Shown: positions 24,979-36,500 of the stretch, one piece after another
How the letters are laid out: the number at the start of each line of letters is the position of its first letter
Numbering within the stretch: position 1 is the first letter of the stretch
Assembly: GCA_009602725.1 (NCBI GenBank)
Contig: WELB01000042.1
Location: 695,573-759,572 of the forward strand
Direction: 5' to 3'
Length of the DNA: 64,000 nt
Source of the DNA: Spirogloea muscicola
Taxonomy: Eukaryota; Streptophyta; Zygnematophyceae; Spirogloeales; Spirogloeaceae
Position numbers and translations under genes: made by a program
The notes under the pieces: model-generated
Seen by the model: only the letters and a program-made list of their open reading frames with translations
What the model was told of the DNA's origin: nothing
Database searches by the model: none

Positions 24979-27462
24979 TCATAACCTGGTTGCTTCTGTG
25001 TCCCCGCTCCCCGTTGCAGGCTCGCTATTCTCAGTCGGCTTCTCCTTCTCAGCATCCTCACCAGACACAACTTTTTCCAGCTCATCCTCAAAATCAAGTC
25101 CCGTCTCACCAACTCCAGCATCTTCGCTCGTTCTCTGCCGCTTCAGCAACTGCGGACTCCCACCCTCCACCAAGCTATTGAAGGGGCCCACCTCCGCGTC
25201 GCTGTCATCCACATCGCTGCTCCCTGCCTCCTCCGACATAGAATCCCGGTCGCGTTTGCCAGGGATGGGGATCTGCGGCGTCCTTGACTTGTGCTGAATG
25301 TCATGTAGCGCGCTAAGGGCGGCCATGGCACTGCGGTAAATGCTATCTACAAGCTCGTGCTCCGGCAATGCAGATGCCAAGTTGGCGCTTCCCCTCAAGT
25401 GAGAGGCAACCCTCTTGAGGGTGACACCAGCAGATCTCCTGTCTCCGGTCGCGTCTAGAGAAGGTGGCTGGGCCAACTCTGCTTATGTCACAGCAAAGTG
25501 CACCACAAAGTGAGCAGACAGCGGACGACATATTGGACATGAGCAGCTTGGACACGTGGCAAGTATACTTGGAAAATGCCTGCCTCTGCTCATACAACGA
25601 TAAAGTGCACTGATAACTATTTAGAGGGGTCAACACCTTAGACCTGGACAGCAGGCAGAAGTATGTGCTAGAGGTTGCCGAGGTAGACTCTACAGTGCAG
25701 GCTCAGCTACATAAGGTGGCCAAGAGTGAGCGAGCCCACAACGAGAAGCACGGAGGTACAACATACAAGAGCCGCCCTAGAGCAACAGGGCACAGGCACT
25801 TTACCAGGTGCAGGGAAGACAATGAGCAACCACTGTTCACACTCGTTGATGAGTCGGGACAGGAGTTCGGTGGTGTAGAAAGGCTGGACCAACGCAATGT
25901 GCACATTCAGGACCAATCTCAAAGACCAAATTGTCAGGTGCACAAGTAAATCGTTGGACATGACGAAGTACTTGTGAGTTGTGGACTTCACAAGTTGAAA
26001 CATCATAGTCACTTGACTTGGACAAGCCTGACTGACCCCTTTCAATGATACACCAATACAAACTCTAATCCAAGATCCAGGGTCAGAACTCATCAGTAAG
26101 CACTGCGACAGAGGTCAGATCCTACAAAACTCAAGCGCCAGCAGCATCTGCGTACCTGTCGGAGGACATTGGAAATGTACGGCGAGCGCAGTAGTGACCC
26201 CCTCATTTTGTCGTGCTTCTTGAGGATCTTGACCAGCCCAATATAGTTGAGCAAGCTGTAATTCTCCAGAAGGACCTGGCAATGCGACAAGAGAATGTCA
26301 TCAATGTGAGGTGGAATGCTGTCTGACCTTGCTGCTGACAAGTGAAGTGCAGAAGGCACGTTGCTTTAAGGTACTGGACCAGAAACAGGATGAAGAGTAG
26401 GGACTGAGTGACTGGCTCTTGGAAGGCCCTCTTTCCTCAAACGGTCATGTGTTGCAGAACATGGATACCTTGCTGATACAGTGGTCAACAAGTGTGACTA
26501 CTAAAGCACACGCTGACGCTGAACTAAACATTGCTCTTGGCTGCGGGAAGCATCACTATGTTGCACAGTGCAGGAGCCTGCTGAGAAAGGCAGGTCGCGA
26601 GGCAAAACCATCTCCCCATGAAAGGCCACGATGGCCCTCTGGACCTCATCGATCTCCTTAGCGCAGTCCTCACAGGCTGACATGTCCTTCTGCGAGCACT
26701 TTGATCTCTGCGTACAAGGGACATGACACAGGAGTCAGGATCTGGTGCCCTGCCTTCTCCAATCACATGAATCCAACTACCAGCGATTGCACTAGTTGCA
26801 TCAGTCTGATGTAAGAGCGACCACTGCCAACTTCGACCAATAGTTTCAAAACCATTCAGACAAGAAGCTGACAGCATAAGGAGGGAGAAAGTCATGTACT
26901 ATCAGCTTCTAGAGACAAAGTTGTGAAAGTCTCCCACACGTAATTATCGTCGACCTAAACTACAAACAACGTCCAGCTGTGTGTTTCTACTACAAGCTTT
27001 TATCTCAATCTCAAGAGCCAGCATTGCATGGATTACAAGCATCGTGCAGTCCACCATCAAACGCCATCAGAGGCGCTTGTGTGGCGATTACATGTGCACA
27101 TCAGACCATGAAAAGATGCTGAGCGGTCTGTTTGTTTCTTATCCAGTTGTGTATGAGGACAAGACCATGCCGAGACGTGTTGCTCAGTGTCAGAGTATGG
27201 TCAGATCTGCGGATCTCACCACATGCTCAACATGCTCTTTGAGGTCCTGGAAGCGTATCACGAAGTCCTCCTCCTTCTCCAGGAAGAAGTTGTTGAACTT
27301 CGCAAGCTCCACATTGAGCAGGTTGATGAATTCGTCCACCTCAAGGGATGCAGATGCGCAGCGCTCTGGAGCTGGAGCCGCAACCTTCCGCAGCTTGCCG
27401 CCACCATCCCGCAGGAAAAATTTCGGATGCCGGTCTTTCTCTGCCACCAACAGCGCGTCCAT
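24979..27462 (-). CDS. SPX domain protein (phosphate/inositol-pyrophosphate sensor type)
   Basis: Exons on the minus strand: 27462-27220, 26676-26609, 26275-26156, 25883-25805 and 25478-24979, all with GT donors and AG acceptors. Together they encode an SPX domain: [16 protein letters not shown], then [16 protein letters not shown], then [20 protein letters not shown] with HDKMRG, then NVLRQ joined to [19 protein letters not shown] domains bind inositol pyrophosphates and report phosphate status. After SPX comes a disordered acidic tail of about 165 residues, starting [12 protein letters not shown] and containing [12 protein letters not shown], somewhat like plant SPX1-4. No EXS, MFS, RING or VTC catalytic domain follows, so this is a stand-alone SPX protein, probably a soluble regulator. 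The usual N-terminal MKFGK...LxYKxLKK helix was not found upstream of 27462, so the 5' exon is missing from my model or lies in the GC-rich stretch around 27.8 kb, which contains an N. Confidence 0.8.
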
Positions 27463-28534
27463 GACGCAGGTCAGACATCAGGCACACCGTAACGACGATG
27501 AGATTATGCAATCAAGCACGCATATCAAGTAAGAGCTGACACCATCTCAAGGACCTATACTAAGTCAGTATTTAATTTACAGCTTCACCCTGCTATCCTC
27601 AACAAACCTTATACTCGGCAACACAGATAATGGCCAAAGTGAACCAAGCACTTGCCCACGAGTACGGACTTCATGTTTTGACATCGTCCAAGCCATCTCT
27701 ACTCAGTGCTGCCTCGGAGCACAGCAAACTTGGGCGTCTGCTACAGTAAGCTACGGGACTATCACTGGCCGCGGGGGGGAGGNGCAGACGCCGCTGGGGG
27801 GGGCAGTGGCCGCCTTAGGAGGACCTGCTCTGCAGCGTTACACTCCTTCAGCCAGTCTGACTGATAACGACGGAGATGGCGACGACTACTGCAGCCGCTC
27901 TTCTGAAGAGCTCGCTCCCATCAGCAGCCCCGCCAGGGCCCGCTCTTCGACGACCACCGAGTGATGGATTCGAGGACACTCCGAGTCGGCGCCGGGCTCG
28001 GCCTCCGCCTCCAACACGATATCGCCGCGGCCACCGCTCGGGCCGGCGCCCTGGTCGAGGCCGCCAGCCCTGAGCTACTGCCGGCAGCAGAAGATGCTGC
28101 GCTGCCCGCTGATATGGGGCCCGCAAGGGGCAGCGCTCTCGCGCTCAAGGCTCCGCGCTCGCAGGAGGAAGGGCGAGCGGCGGCGGCGGCGATGGCGGCG
28201 CGGGCGGCGCCGCGGAGTGCGGCGAGGGTCGCGGAGGCGACGGGGCTCAGGACGGCACAGGGTCTGCCGGGGAATCCCGATGGTGGGGCGGGTGGCCGCA
28301 TAACGGGAACCCGTCATCGGCTGCTCGGTGGCGGCTAGCGGCCGCTACCCCGGTGCAGCGAGAGCCCCCCGTTTCGGCCCGCGGGCATCGGTGCCGTGGG
28401 GGCGGCCGCATCGGACGGCGCTGAGACGCGGGGGCAACGGCGCGGCGGCCCAGTGCTGCCGCTGCCGTTTGCCAGCCGAGGCGGGCGCGCTGTTGACAAG
28501 TCAGCACTGGGGCCGGGCGACATGTCTCCGCGAG
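27463..28534. other. GC-rich region, probable 5' end of SPX gene
   Basis: Rises to very high GC from 27770 to 28480, with a single N at 27783. It may hold the SPX promoter and first exon. A plus-strand reading at 27630-27748 (MAKVNQALAHEYGLHVLTSS onward) ends at a good donor (acagtaagc) and could instead be an exon of an unseen gene. Several long GC-rich open frames here overlap each other and were not called. Confidence 0.3.
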
Positions 28535-29180
28535 GACGGCGCGCACGATGCGCAGTGACTGGAAGGGCGGCCAAGTAAAGCCAATTCATTGTTCAAATAA
28601 AAGGCAGTTGTGGTTTTGCACCTTCCTTCTTCCGGCCCCCTCTCAGACATTGTACAAGCTCTGGGATGGCCTCTCAAAGCCATTGCCTTACATTGAGAGA
28701 TCTGTTTCTAGTTGTGGGAGCTCTGAGGAGCGACGCCTGGTCGCCATAAGAGACGCCTGGTCGCCATAATCGGAGGTAGCCCATATCCCCCTCCCCCCCG
28801 GGCTTGCCCGACGCCGCGCCCCGAAGGCGCGGGCCCGGCCAGCGGCGTCTGCCCGCCTCCCAACTGTCGTCAATCACCGTGCCAGGAGGGAGGAGTTGAC
28901 GTCCGGCGGCCCCTGGGCTTTGCCAGCCCCTCTTCTCTATGGGCGCGCACTTCTTCTTTAGACCTTGACCTTGTTTTGTGTCTGGTTCTAACTACGGTCA
29001 AAGTGGCTCTCCCGAAGAGAAGAAGGCGGGCGAGGGCTGAAAAGCTCGCCCGAAAAGAATAGACGTTGCCTTGTACGTTCCCTCGGGCTGGCCTCCCACG
29101 GCCATTCGACATCCTTTGAATCACATCGGAAAGGAAGTGAGTGAGCGGGGGCTGTGGAAAAGCCAGCCCAGAAAAGAATG
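28535..29180 (-). mobile_element. LINE-tail and module fragments
   Basis: The terminal segment (gcgcacgatgcgcagtgact, gccaagtaaagcc) is at 28540-28600. Module scraps lie at about 28655-28700, 28915-28960 and 28998-29175, the last including gtgaaaagccagcccagaaa-like sequence in both orientations. A 20-base unit (gacgcctggtcgccataa) is tandemly duplicated at about 28732-28770. Confidence 0.45.
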
Positions 29181-29929
29181 AGCAAGCACGGAGAAGTGCT
29201 TGTTTTCTCCCCATTACTGGTGACAAACGCGCGCAACTTCCTTGTCCCCGCTGCGGGCGTGGGGCGAAGATGCCCTTCCACCCGGACCCCACGCGCCCCC
29301 AAAGCCGCAGCAGCATGCTTGGCATCTTTGAATGCCCCCCCGACACCTCCCCAAGATGTCGGGGAAGCACGTGCCCGAATCCCGGGCGCCACCTCCCCCT
29401 GGCTCCGCCGTCCGATGCCAGCGCGCCTTCCACCGCGTGGCCGTCAGATGCGCATCCACCCCCCGATGCCTTCCCACGTGGCCATCCAAGCTGCTCCGAA
29501 GCCAAGTGCCGTCCACGTGATGCCGCGGAGCCGGCTAAGACGCCACGTGGCAGCTACTGGTCTTAGATCTGGCCAAGTCGCCGGATGGTCGGCAGACGGC
29601 GGGAGGACCGCCCGTCAAGGGGTCCCGTCCCATCAAGGACCTCGGCCGGCGGAGCACACGCCGTCAAGCGTGGCCCGAGGGTTTGGGATTCTAGGGCTTC
29701 GGTTTAGGTTTTACGATCCTGCGCCGCACTGCGCGCCGCAGCCTGCGCCGCGCTTCGCGGCTCGCGGCGGCGGCTGCGCTCGCTCGGCCTCCAGCGGCCG
29801 CAGGCGGCAGACGGCAAATCAGCGGCTTTCGCATTTACGGCCGCCGGAGCGGCATTGCGGCGGCGGGGGTTTCCGCCGGCCGCTGGCGGCCGGCCGCCGG
29901 CTTAGCCTCGGGCAACGAGCGCTGCGGCA
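29181..29929. other. GC-rich upstream region of SKL2
   Basis: Pro/Ser-rich readings in several frames look compositional rather than coding. A TTTAGGG-like patch lies near 29682-29712. It is probably the promoter and 5' leader of the downstream plastid gene. A ccacgtgg core occurs at 29551 and again within repeats at 60667. Confidence 0.3.
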
Positions 29930-32762
29930 ATGCATGCCCCGGTGTGCGCGCGGCTCGTCGATGGCGGCGTCGCCGCCGCCGCTGCCGCCGGCGGTGCTGC
30001 CACCGCGGCCGCTTGCCCGACTGCCGCCAGGACGGCGATGCCTCCAGCTGCACACCTCCCAGGCACCGCGCTCCAAGCACGGCCTCGCTGCCGAAGTCCA
30101 GGAGCGACGGCGGTGTTAACGGTCGGCAGGCTCGCTGCAACGCCGGCTGCCTTTGCCGTCACAACCGCCGCCTCCGCCGCCGCCGCCGCCGCCGCCTCAG
30201 GCGGTCCAGGTGGTGCCAACGCCGCCGGCGCCATCTACGAGGTCAGCCTGGCCCTGGCGCTGCGGCGCAAGCTGCTGCGCTGCCGCTGCGCTGAGGCTCA
30301 GACCGACGGGATCCCTCGCATGGCAGCCTCGCCATGGCCGGTCTTCCGAGTTGGAAGGCCCAGCTGCCTGAGCGAGCTGCCGTGCACGCCCCTGGCTGGC
30401 GGGTTCTGCCGCCGCAGTTCCTAGACGAGCAGGGGGAGGTGGAGGTGCGCGTGAGGCTGCCGGCCGACATGGCGCGCTGTCGCGTGGCGGTAGACACCCA
30501 GGACGACTCCCTCATTGTGGCCGCGGCACCGCCAGCAGACAGTGGTGGAGGCGACGGCGCCGGCAGTGCTGCAGCGCAGGGGTTTCCCTTGCCACTGCTC
30601 GTGGCGCGGCCGCTCTACGACCGCGTCCTGCCTGCTGAGACAGTGTGGTGAGGCTGTTGTATAATCTCGGGCCCATTTCATTGGGGCTCGCTTCAGCGTT
30701 CGTGCTTGAAACTTACTGACCATGTTGAGTTCAGGTTTCAGGATTCTGAGTTCCGAGGACTTATAATCCAGATTGGGTTCGCTTAGAGTCAAGGCTTGCA
30801 GCCTCCGCGCTGTAGGCGACTCAAGCCAGCGTGTGTGCACCCTGGCTGCTTTGCTGCGACGCTTAGGTTCCTTGACAAGGACGAGGGCGAGGTGGTGGTG
30901 AGCCTCCGAAAGGTACAGCCCGGCAAGCCTTGGCCGGCCCTGGTGCAGGAGTGGGCGGCTCTGGTTCGTGGCGTGGGGCGCACACTAGCTGGTACCTCAA
31001 TCTACATAGTCGGCGCTGATAGTGCCGCCAGCTGGGCGGTTGCTTGCGAGCTCGCCGGCGGCCTCCAGTTGAGCCCCCTTGGCCTGCACCTACATCTCCA
31101 GGCTTAATGGTTATGATTTAGGGTTTAGGTTTCGTTATCTGTGTCTGTAAAGAGTCACATTTGAGCTTGGGGATGTGAGAGTGGTACAGCTTTTCACGTG
31201 TAGAGATGCTCAAGATTTAGGTTGAGACAAGCAAGTAGGACATTAGTCACAACAATGTCATTGAGTGCAACCAAGATCATGCACTGACGCCCACTTAATA
31301 CCTGTTTGGCGCCTCAGATATGTGCCGCTGAGGACAGCGGAGCTCGTGGAGCAAGCCGCCGGCGTCCCCGCCAATCATGGCACGCTTCTTTCCCACTACG
31401 TCACCGCCGCTCCCTACTCCTACGTTCACCATATTTAACCCGAGAGCGTAGAATTCAAGTAGAGCGCAGGACCAAAAAAGCCCCAAATATGTAGGACCCA
31501 AACCATCTTGTGCCCCTCCCTCAAGCAGTCTTCTCACTGCGCACTATGGTGGTGCTGAAGTCTGACAAGGCCACTGCTGCTTGGGGCCCCAGGCTGCAGC
31601 CTCTTGACAACTGCCTGGTGTGTGCCATGGAGGCTAAATTTGGTCATCCTGCGCTTGCTATGCAGTGGCAGCTGAGGAGGGGGCGGCTGAGCTGGCCCGT
31701 ATGGAGGCTGCCATCCTGGAGGGCCTGACATCGTTCGTACTCCGCCCTTTGCCGCCTTGGTCGCCATCCCACTACTCCTGATTGTATCCGATGAAAGCTC
31801 TGCCACGGCGTCCCACCATGACATGACGGTTGCTCCTTTCTTGCCTGCCGCCAGGCACGTGCGGTGTGTAGTGGCCACAATGGGTGGCGAGGGCGGTGCT
31901 GCATTCAGTACAGGCGGATGGCGCCATTTGCAAGCTGGCATCTGCGTCCACCTCGATTGCTCGTCTGCTGCTGGCAATGGTACTCAGCTGGGCGAAGGGG
32001 GAGTGCAGGCCGGAGCCGCCAGAGGTGGTGGTGATCCAGTCAGTCTCTTCTCCAGGGCCGATGTTAGGGTTGCTGTGCAGGGCAGCTGGCACGACGAGGG
32101 AAGGTCGCGGCTGGCCGCGGAGGCCGTGCTCAAGGCCATCAAGGGGCTGGCGGACGGTGATGCGGACCTCATTGGTGGGCCTTCTTTCTCCTTCTCCAAT
32201 TTATTCCATCCACCCATCTCTTCTTCTCCTCCTCCTCCTGCCCCCACTGTTTCTGCCGGGTTCAAGGGATCAAGCAATTGTAAGAGTGAGACTTAGGGTG
32301 TGGGCTCTAAGGTCGAGTAGTAGCTACCGGCTTCATGGTGGGGGCCTGCATTACTTGCAGGAAGCGCAGAAAGAGGAAGTGCAGAGAACATTGATGAGCC
32401 TGTGTGGCAGCACTGGCCTGCTCTCTCTTGCCAGCCCCATGCCATGACTACAGTAAATGTCAAAACCAGACATGCTGATGTCAGACTCTGGAGTGAAAGT
32501 CTAAATAGATGCTTGCGCCTGTCCATGTTTTGACAGTCCACTTGACTTCTCTTGAGCAGGGAAGAAGAGCTTGTACGTCCGCCTGGGCTGCCGTGGAGAC
32601 TGGCCCAAGCTGATGCCGCCAGGCTGGACGGCTGCGGGCGACGGCAGCGAAGTCCCCACTGCGCAGCTTGCACCGTGTAGACGGGGGCCAGGGCCGATGG
32701 TTGGCGAGACTGAGGTCGCGAAGGCCCTAGATGCTGCCCTTGTCGATGGTAGCATTGCATAA
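29930..32762 (+). CDS. SKL2: Shikimate-kinase-like protein SKL2 (CS domain plus degenerate kinase fold), plastid
   Basis: The start at 29930 gives an Ala-rich, low-acid N-terminus like a chloroplast transit peptide. Exon 1 ends GAIYE (30241), joined to 30418-30647 (FLDEQGEVEVRVRLP ... PLYDRVLPAETVW) and 30867-31067 (FLDKDEGEVVVSLRKVQPGK, WPALVQEW, LAGTSIYIVGADSAASWAVA). The first two parts match the p23/CS-type domain of plant SKL2. Next come YVPLRTAELVEQAAG (from 31318), VAAEEGAAELARMEAAILEG (from about 31660), HVRCVVATMGGEGGAAF with WRHLQAG (from 31855), SRADVRVAVQGSW, and a last exon, SLYVRLGCRGDWPKLMPPGW, before the stop. Family knowledge: SKL2 is considered catalytically inactive. Here the P-loop position reads GADSAASW, with no GxxGxGK[ST], in agreement. 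One junction between about 31380 and 31660 is unresolved, so an extra small exon is possible. Confidence 0.85.
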
Positions 32763-33571
32763 TCACTGGTGTCCCACTTTGGCGGCACTTGTGGGGCAAT
32801 GCGTAGGGCGCTGGGAGTGAGCAGACGGGTTGCATCTTTGTCGGCAGACACGACTAGTCCCAGGCAAATGCGTTGCAAATTGAGGAACTGGGTCACGTCC
32901 TCAGGTCCTACAGTATGCTGCAGCAGGCCGATCTGATGGCTGGCTCCGCATCAGCGAGCCAGTCGCACACGAGCCATGTGCCATGCAGGCCAGCGGAGGT
33001 GGACGCTCACTTCTTGCCGGCAAAGGACAGGGTGGGTGAGGTTTCTTGTGCTGCAGACACTGAGATCTGAGCCTTCTGCTTTCGTGTCAATTCCTGACAT
33101 TTTTTACTCTCAGTCTACAGTGCATATAAGTCTTTGCACTAAGTCAAAGTCAAGCACTGCGTGCCTGATCCTATTGCACACTCGCCAGAGCTTATTCTGA
33201 GCGAGCGCCTCCAAGAGTGCAAGACGCTGGATTTGGCGACTGTGTGGCGCTTGTTGTCACTTGCTTAAGGGCTTTTGCCTTCCCTTGCCAATAGGGTGCT
33301 GACTTGAAAGTCCGAGTCAAGGTCATCAATCATGTAACCCATATAGGTCATAAACCATCGGAGCCGTAAGGTCGATTCGAGACAGACTGACGACTTCATT
33401 GTAGGCTTCGGCAGTAAAGAAGAGTAGCGCTTCCAAATTGACTGGTGGCTGTGAGAGGCCAGCCCAAAAGAATGGGCTAAACCTTAAACCCTGAAGGCTA
33501 CAGATGAAGGACCTTGCGAGTCGCCAACGACTGCTGCACTGCAGCAGGTGGCGCTCTCCTGGCGCCGAACA
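32763..33571. other. Spacer with a repeat-module scrap
   Basis: Between SKL2 and the flavoprotein gene. A module fragment (gactggtggctgtgagaggc, then cagcccaaaagaatgg) lies at about 33438-33478. The remainder should contain the SKL2 3' UTR and the promoter of the next gene. Confidence 0.35.
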
Positions 33572-36500
33572 ATGGCGGCAGCTGCGGCAGTGCCGACGGC
33601 GGCTCTGGGCTTGGCGGCTGCAAGTGGCTTCACCCATACCGCCACGGCGAGGCCCGTCTCAAAGGAATGCGGAAGTCGTCGGCGAGCCAGGGCGGACGCC
33701 TCCGCAGCCGGCGATGGACCGTCAGCGGAGGCCCAAAGCAGCCGCCGTCAAAAGGTGGCCGTCGTGGGCGCCGGCGTCGGCGGCCTGGCCGTCGCCGGGC
33801 TGCTGGCCAAGGCGGGCCACGCCGTGACGGTCCTGGAGAAGAACGCCCGGCCCGGCGGCCGGCTGCAGTCGGTGCTCGTTGATTTAGATGGTCGTGGCGG
33901 CGCCGGTGGTGCCAATGATGGGCCGCTGGCGGAGACGGCAGCGGAGGCGGCTGACAGCCGGCGGCGGTTCCGCTTCGACACTGGGCCCAGCCTGCTGCTC
34001 ATGCCGAACAAGTGCCGGGAGGCCTTCGCGGACCTTGGTCAGCGCCGCCATTAACCTCCGCTCTGAGCCCACGTACGCCTTATCTCCCTTGTGCAAGGCC
34101 ACGCAGCTTCAATTTGGGCTCGTTTTCGAAAATTGTGCTACACATTCAGGCCGCCTGTTCAGCATTGATGATCGCAAGAAGTATGGCTGACTGCTTTAAG
34201 TCAAGCTATGAATGCTGAACCTTACAGTAGCAAGTCACTGTAAGGTTTAGACCCAAGACACTGGCTCTGAAAGGTGATGCCTGAACCCTGTGAGACTTGG
34301 TTACTGGGGTCATAACGGTCATTTCAGTTGTAGAAACATTATTGCCCAAACTCTTGCACGAAGTGACCTCAGGCCCAATCCCCTCTCACCTCAGTAGTGC
34401 TTGTGCAGTGCCATGCACCTGCGACTTCAGACTCCAGAGTAGACTGCCAAACACCTACATTCGAACAATGTTGATACCAGAGCCTCATCAGACATCCCAG
34501 AAATTGGCATCCTCCTTAAAGCTTGACAGTAGGCACGAGGGGTCCTTGCATATCCGAGCATGTTGCTGGGGGCGAGCCTGCATCTGCAGTTCACGGTTGG
34601 ACTTCCCCCATCCCTGCAACCCGGGCCTTACCCTTGTCACCGAATTCTTAGTCATCTGGATGATCCTAGAAGCCATCGTGGCCTTCCTACACTGAAGCGG
34701 AGTCTTCAATTGTGAAATTTTCATCCTTTAACAGTTGTCCTTGTACCTGCTTTCGCAGGTGAGAATGTGGACGAGCATGTGGAGCTGCGCAGGGTTGAGC
34801 CAGCAGCGTACCGCGTCTTCTTCGCACGAGGGCCGTGGGGGCTGCCACTTGCCGTGGACCTGCTCTACGACGTGCAGCGCATGGCCGAGCAGCTCGAGCG
34901 CATCGAGCCGGGGTGCTCCAGTGCATACCTGCGCTTTCTGGCCAATGCCCGTGAGGCCCTCGTTAAGGTGACCGGAGCAGGGTAAAGCACGCATCACTAG
35001 GGCAGATACCACGGACCACAGAAGACAGATAGGATACAGGCCCTTTCGTTTGCAGAGCTGTCTAAACTTTAGGTGACTCTGACCTTAGTCAGGCTCACTT
35101 CAAGGAGCAAACTGCGCCTAAAACCTAAACCCTTAGTCCTAAATCCTAATCCTAAACCCTAAAAACTAGACCCCGGCCGTCTATTGTAAGTAAATCCAAG
35201 TCCGAGTCCATTCAGCTGCCATTGATTGGCCAGGGTTTGCTTGCCTTGATCCTTCCACTGCAAGTTATCAGCAGGGCACATGGCTTCACCTTCCCCAGCC
35301 CAGGTGCTACTGTTGACTACATAAGTTACGTCTCAATCAGGGCACAGAGAATTTCATTGAGCGCGACTTCCGGAGCTTTTGGGACTATGCCAACTTGCCG
35401 CGCCTGCTGCCCCTGTTGAGCAAGCTGTCCCCATTTGAGCTCCTAGGGCAGCACCATGCCCGCATGGCCACCTATTTCAAGGATCCCCGGCTGCAAGCCC
35501 TCTTCACTTTTCAGGTGGCTTACACATACATGGCATGCTATTTAGTGCAATTGCACTTTCCCTTTATCAACCTGTCGTCATAATGTGCCAAAGTTCCAGC
35601 TATAATTAGATTGTTTTTGATAGCTGCTGGCTTCTTAGCTGTTCATGCTGAGCTGAATGAAGTCCTCTGAGCCCTAGTTTGTGTGTAAAGCTTCTGCTTA
35701 TATGTGTTGGAGGTGTGCAAGATAATAATTGTAAGTGTCTGTTCCATGATGCTTTGTACATGTCAGAGCCAACCTTTATCTGCAATCAGATACGTGGCCA
35801 TAGCAACATCTGTGCCCTTCTTGATCGCCACAATGAGCTTCATTCTAGCTCTGAAGTGTAGCTGGGCATCTCTGCAGGACTTATATGTTGGCCTAACGCC
35901 TTACAGCGCACCAGGTGTTTTCAGCCTCCTTGCCGCAACAGAAATCACGGACGGCGTGTGGTACCCTGTCGGCGGCTTCCAAAAGATTCAAGATGCCTTG
36001 TTCAGCACCGCTGTCAAGAATGGTGTGGATGTTTGCATGTCAGCGGAGGTGCAGGCAATTAATGAATACAACAGTAAGGTCTGATGATCCGCAAACAAGT
36101 AGAGGAATTCGTTGAAACCTCTGCCTTTCACGCTGACCACTGGGAGTTGCAGTAATGGCTGTTACCACAACCTCGCCGATTGACTGCTTGTCCAAGCAGA
36201 AAGTATGTGTAAGTAAATCAGGATAGCATGTAATAGATCTATGAGACAACTCAGGTTCTTGACCATGAGCTTGTGTTACACAGGTATCTGGAGTGACATT
36301 ACAGGACGGGTCCACAATTGCTGCAGATGTTGTTGTGGCAAATGCTGACCTACCTTATGCGTACAGTCAGCTGGTCCCAGGTGAAGTCAAATGACCAGCT
36401 TTCCATAATCCTGGGAGCACCTGATGTATGATAGTCTCCACGACGAATGGAGCATATGTTACCAAGTGTCCGCTTGATGCCAAACTTTGGGCTGTGCAAA

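Noticed and set aside
25665-25949. 94-codon plus-strand frame
   Set aside because: Opposite the SPX exon 25883-25805, which carries the family motif [11 protein letters not shown].
28075-28340. Several overlapping long frames in both strands
   Set aside because: High GC removes stop codons; none shows a domain or consistent splice signals.
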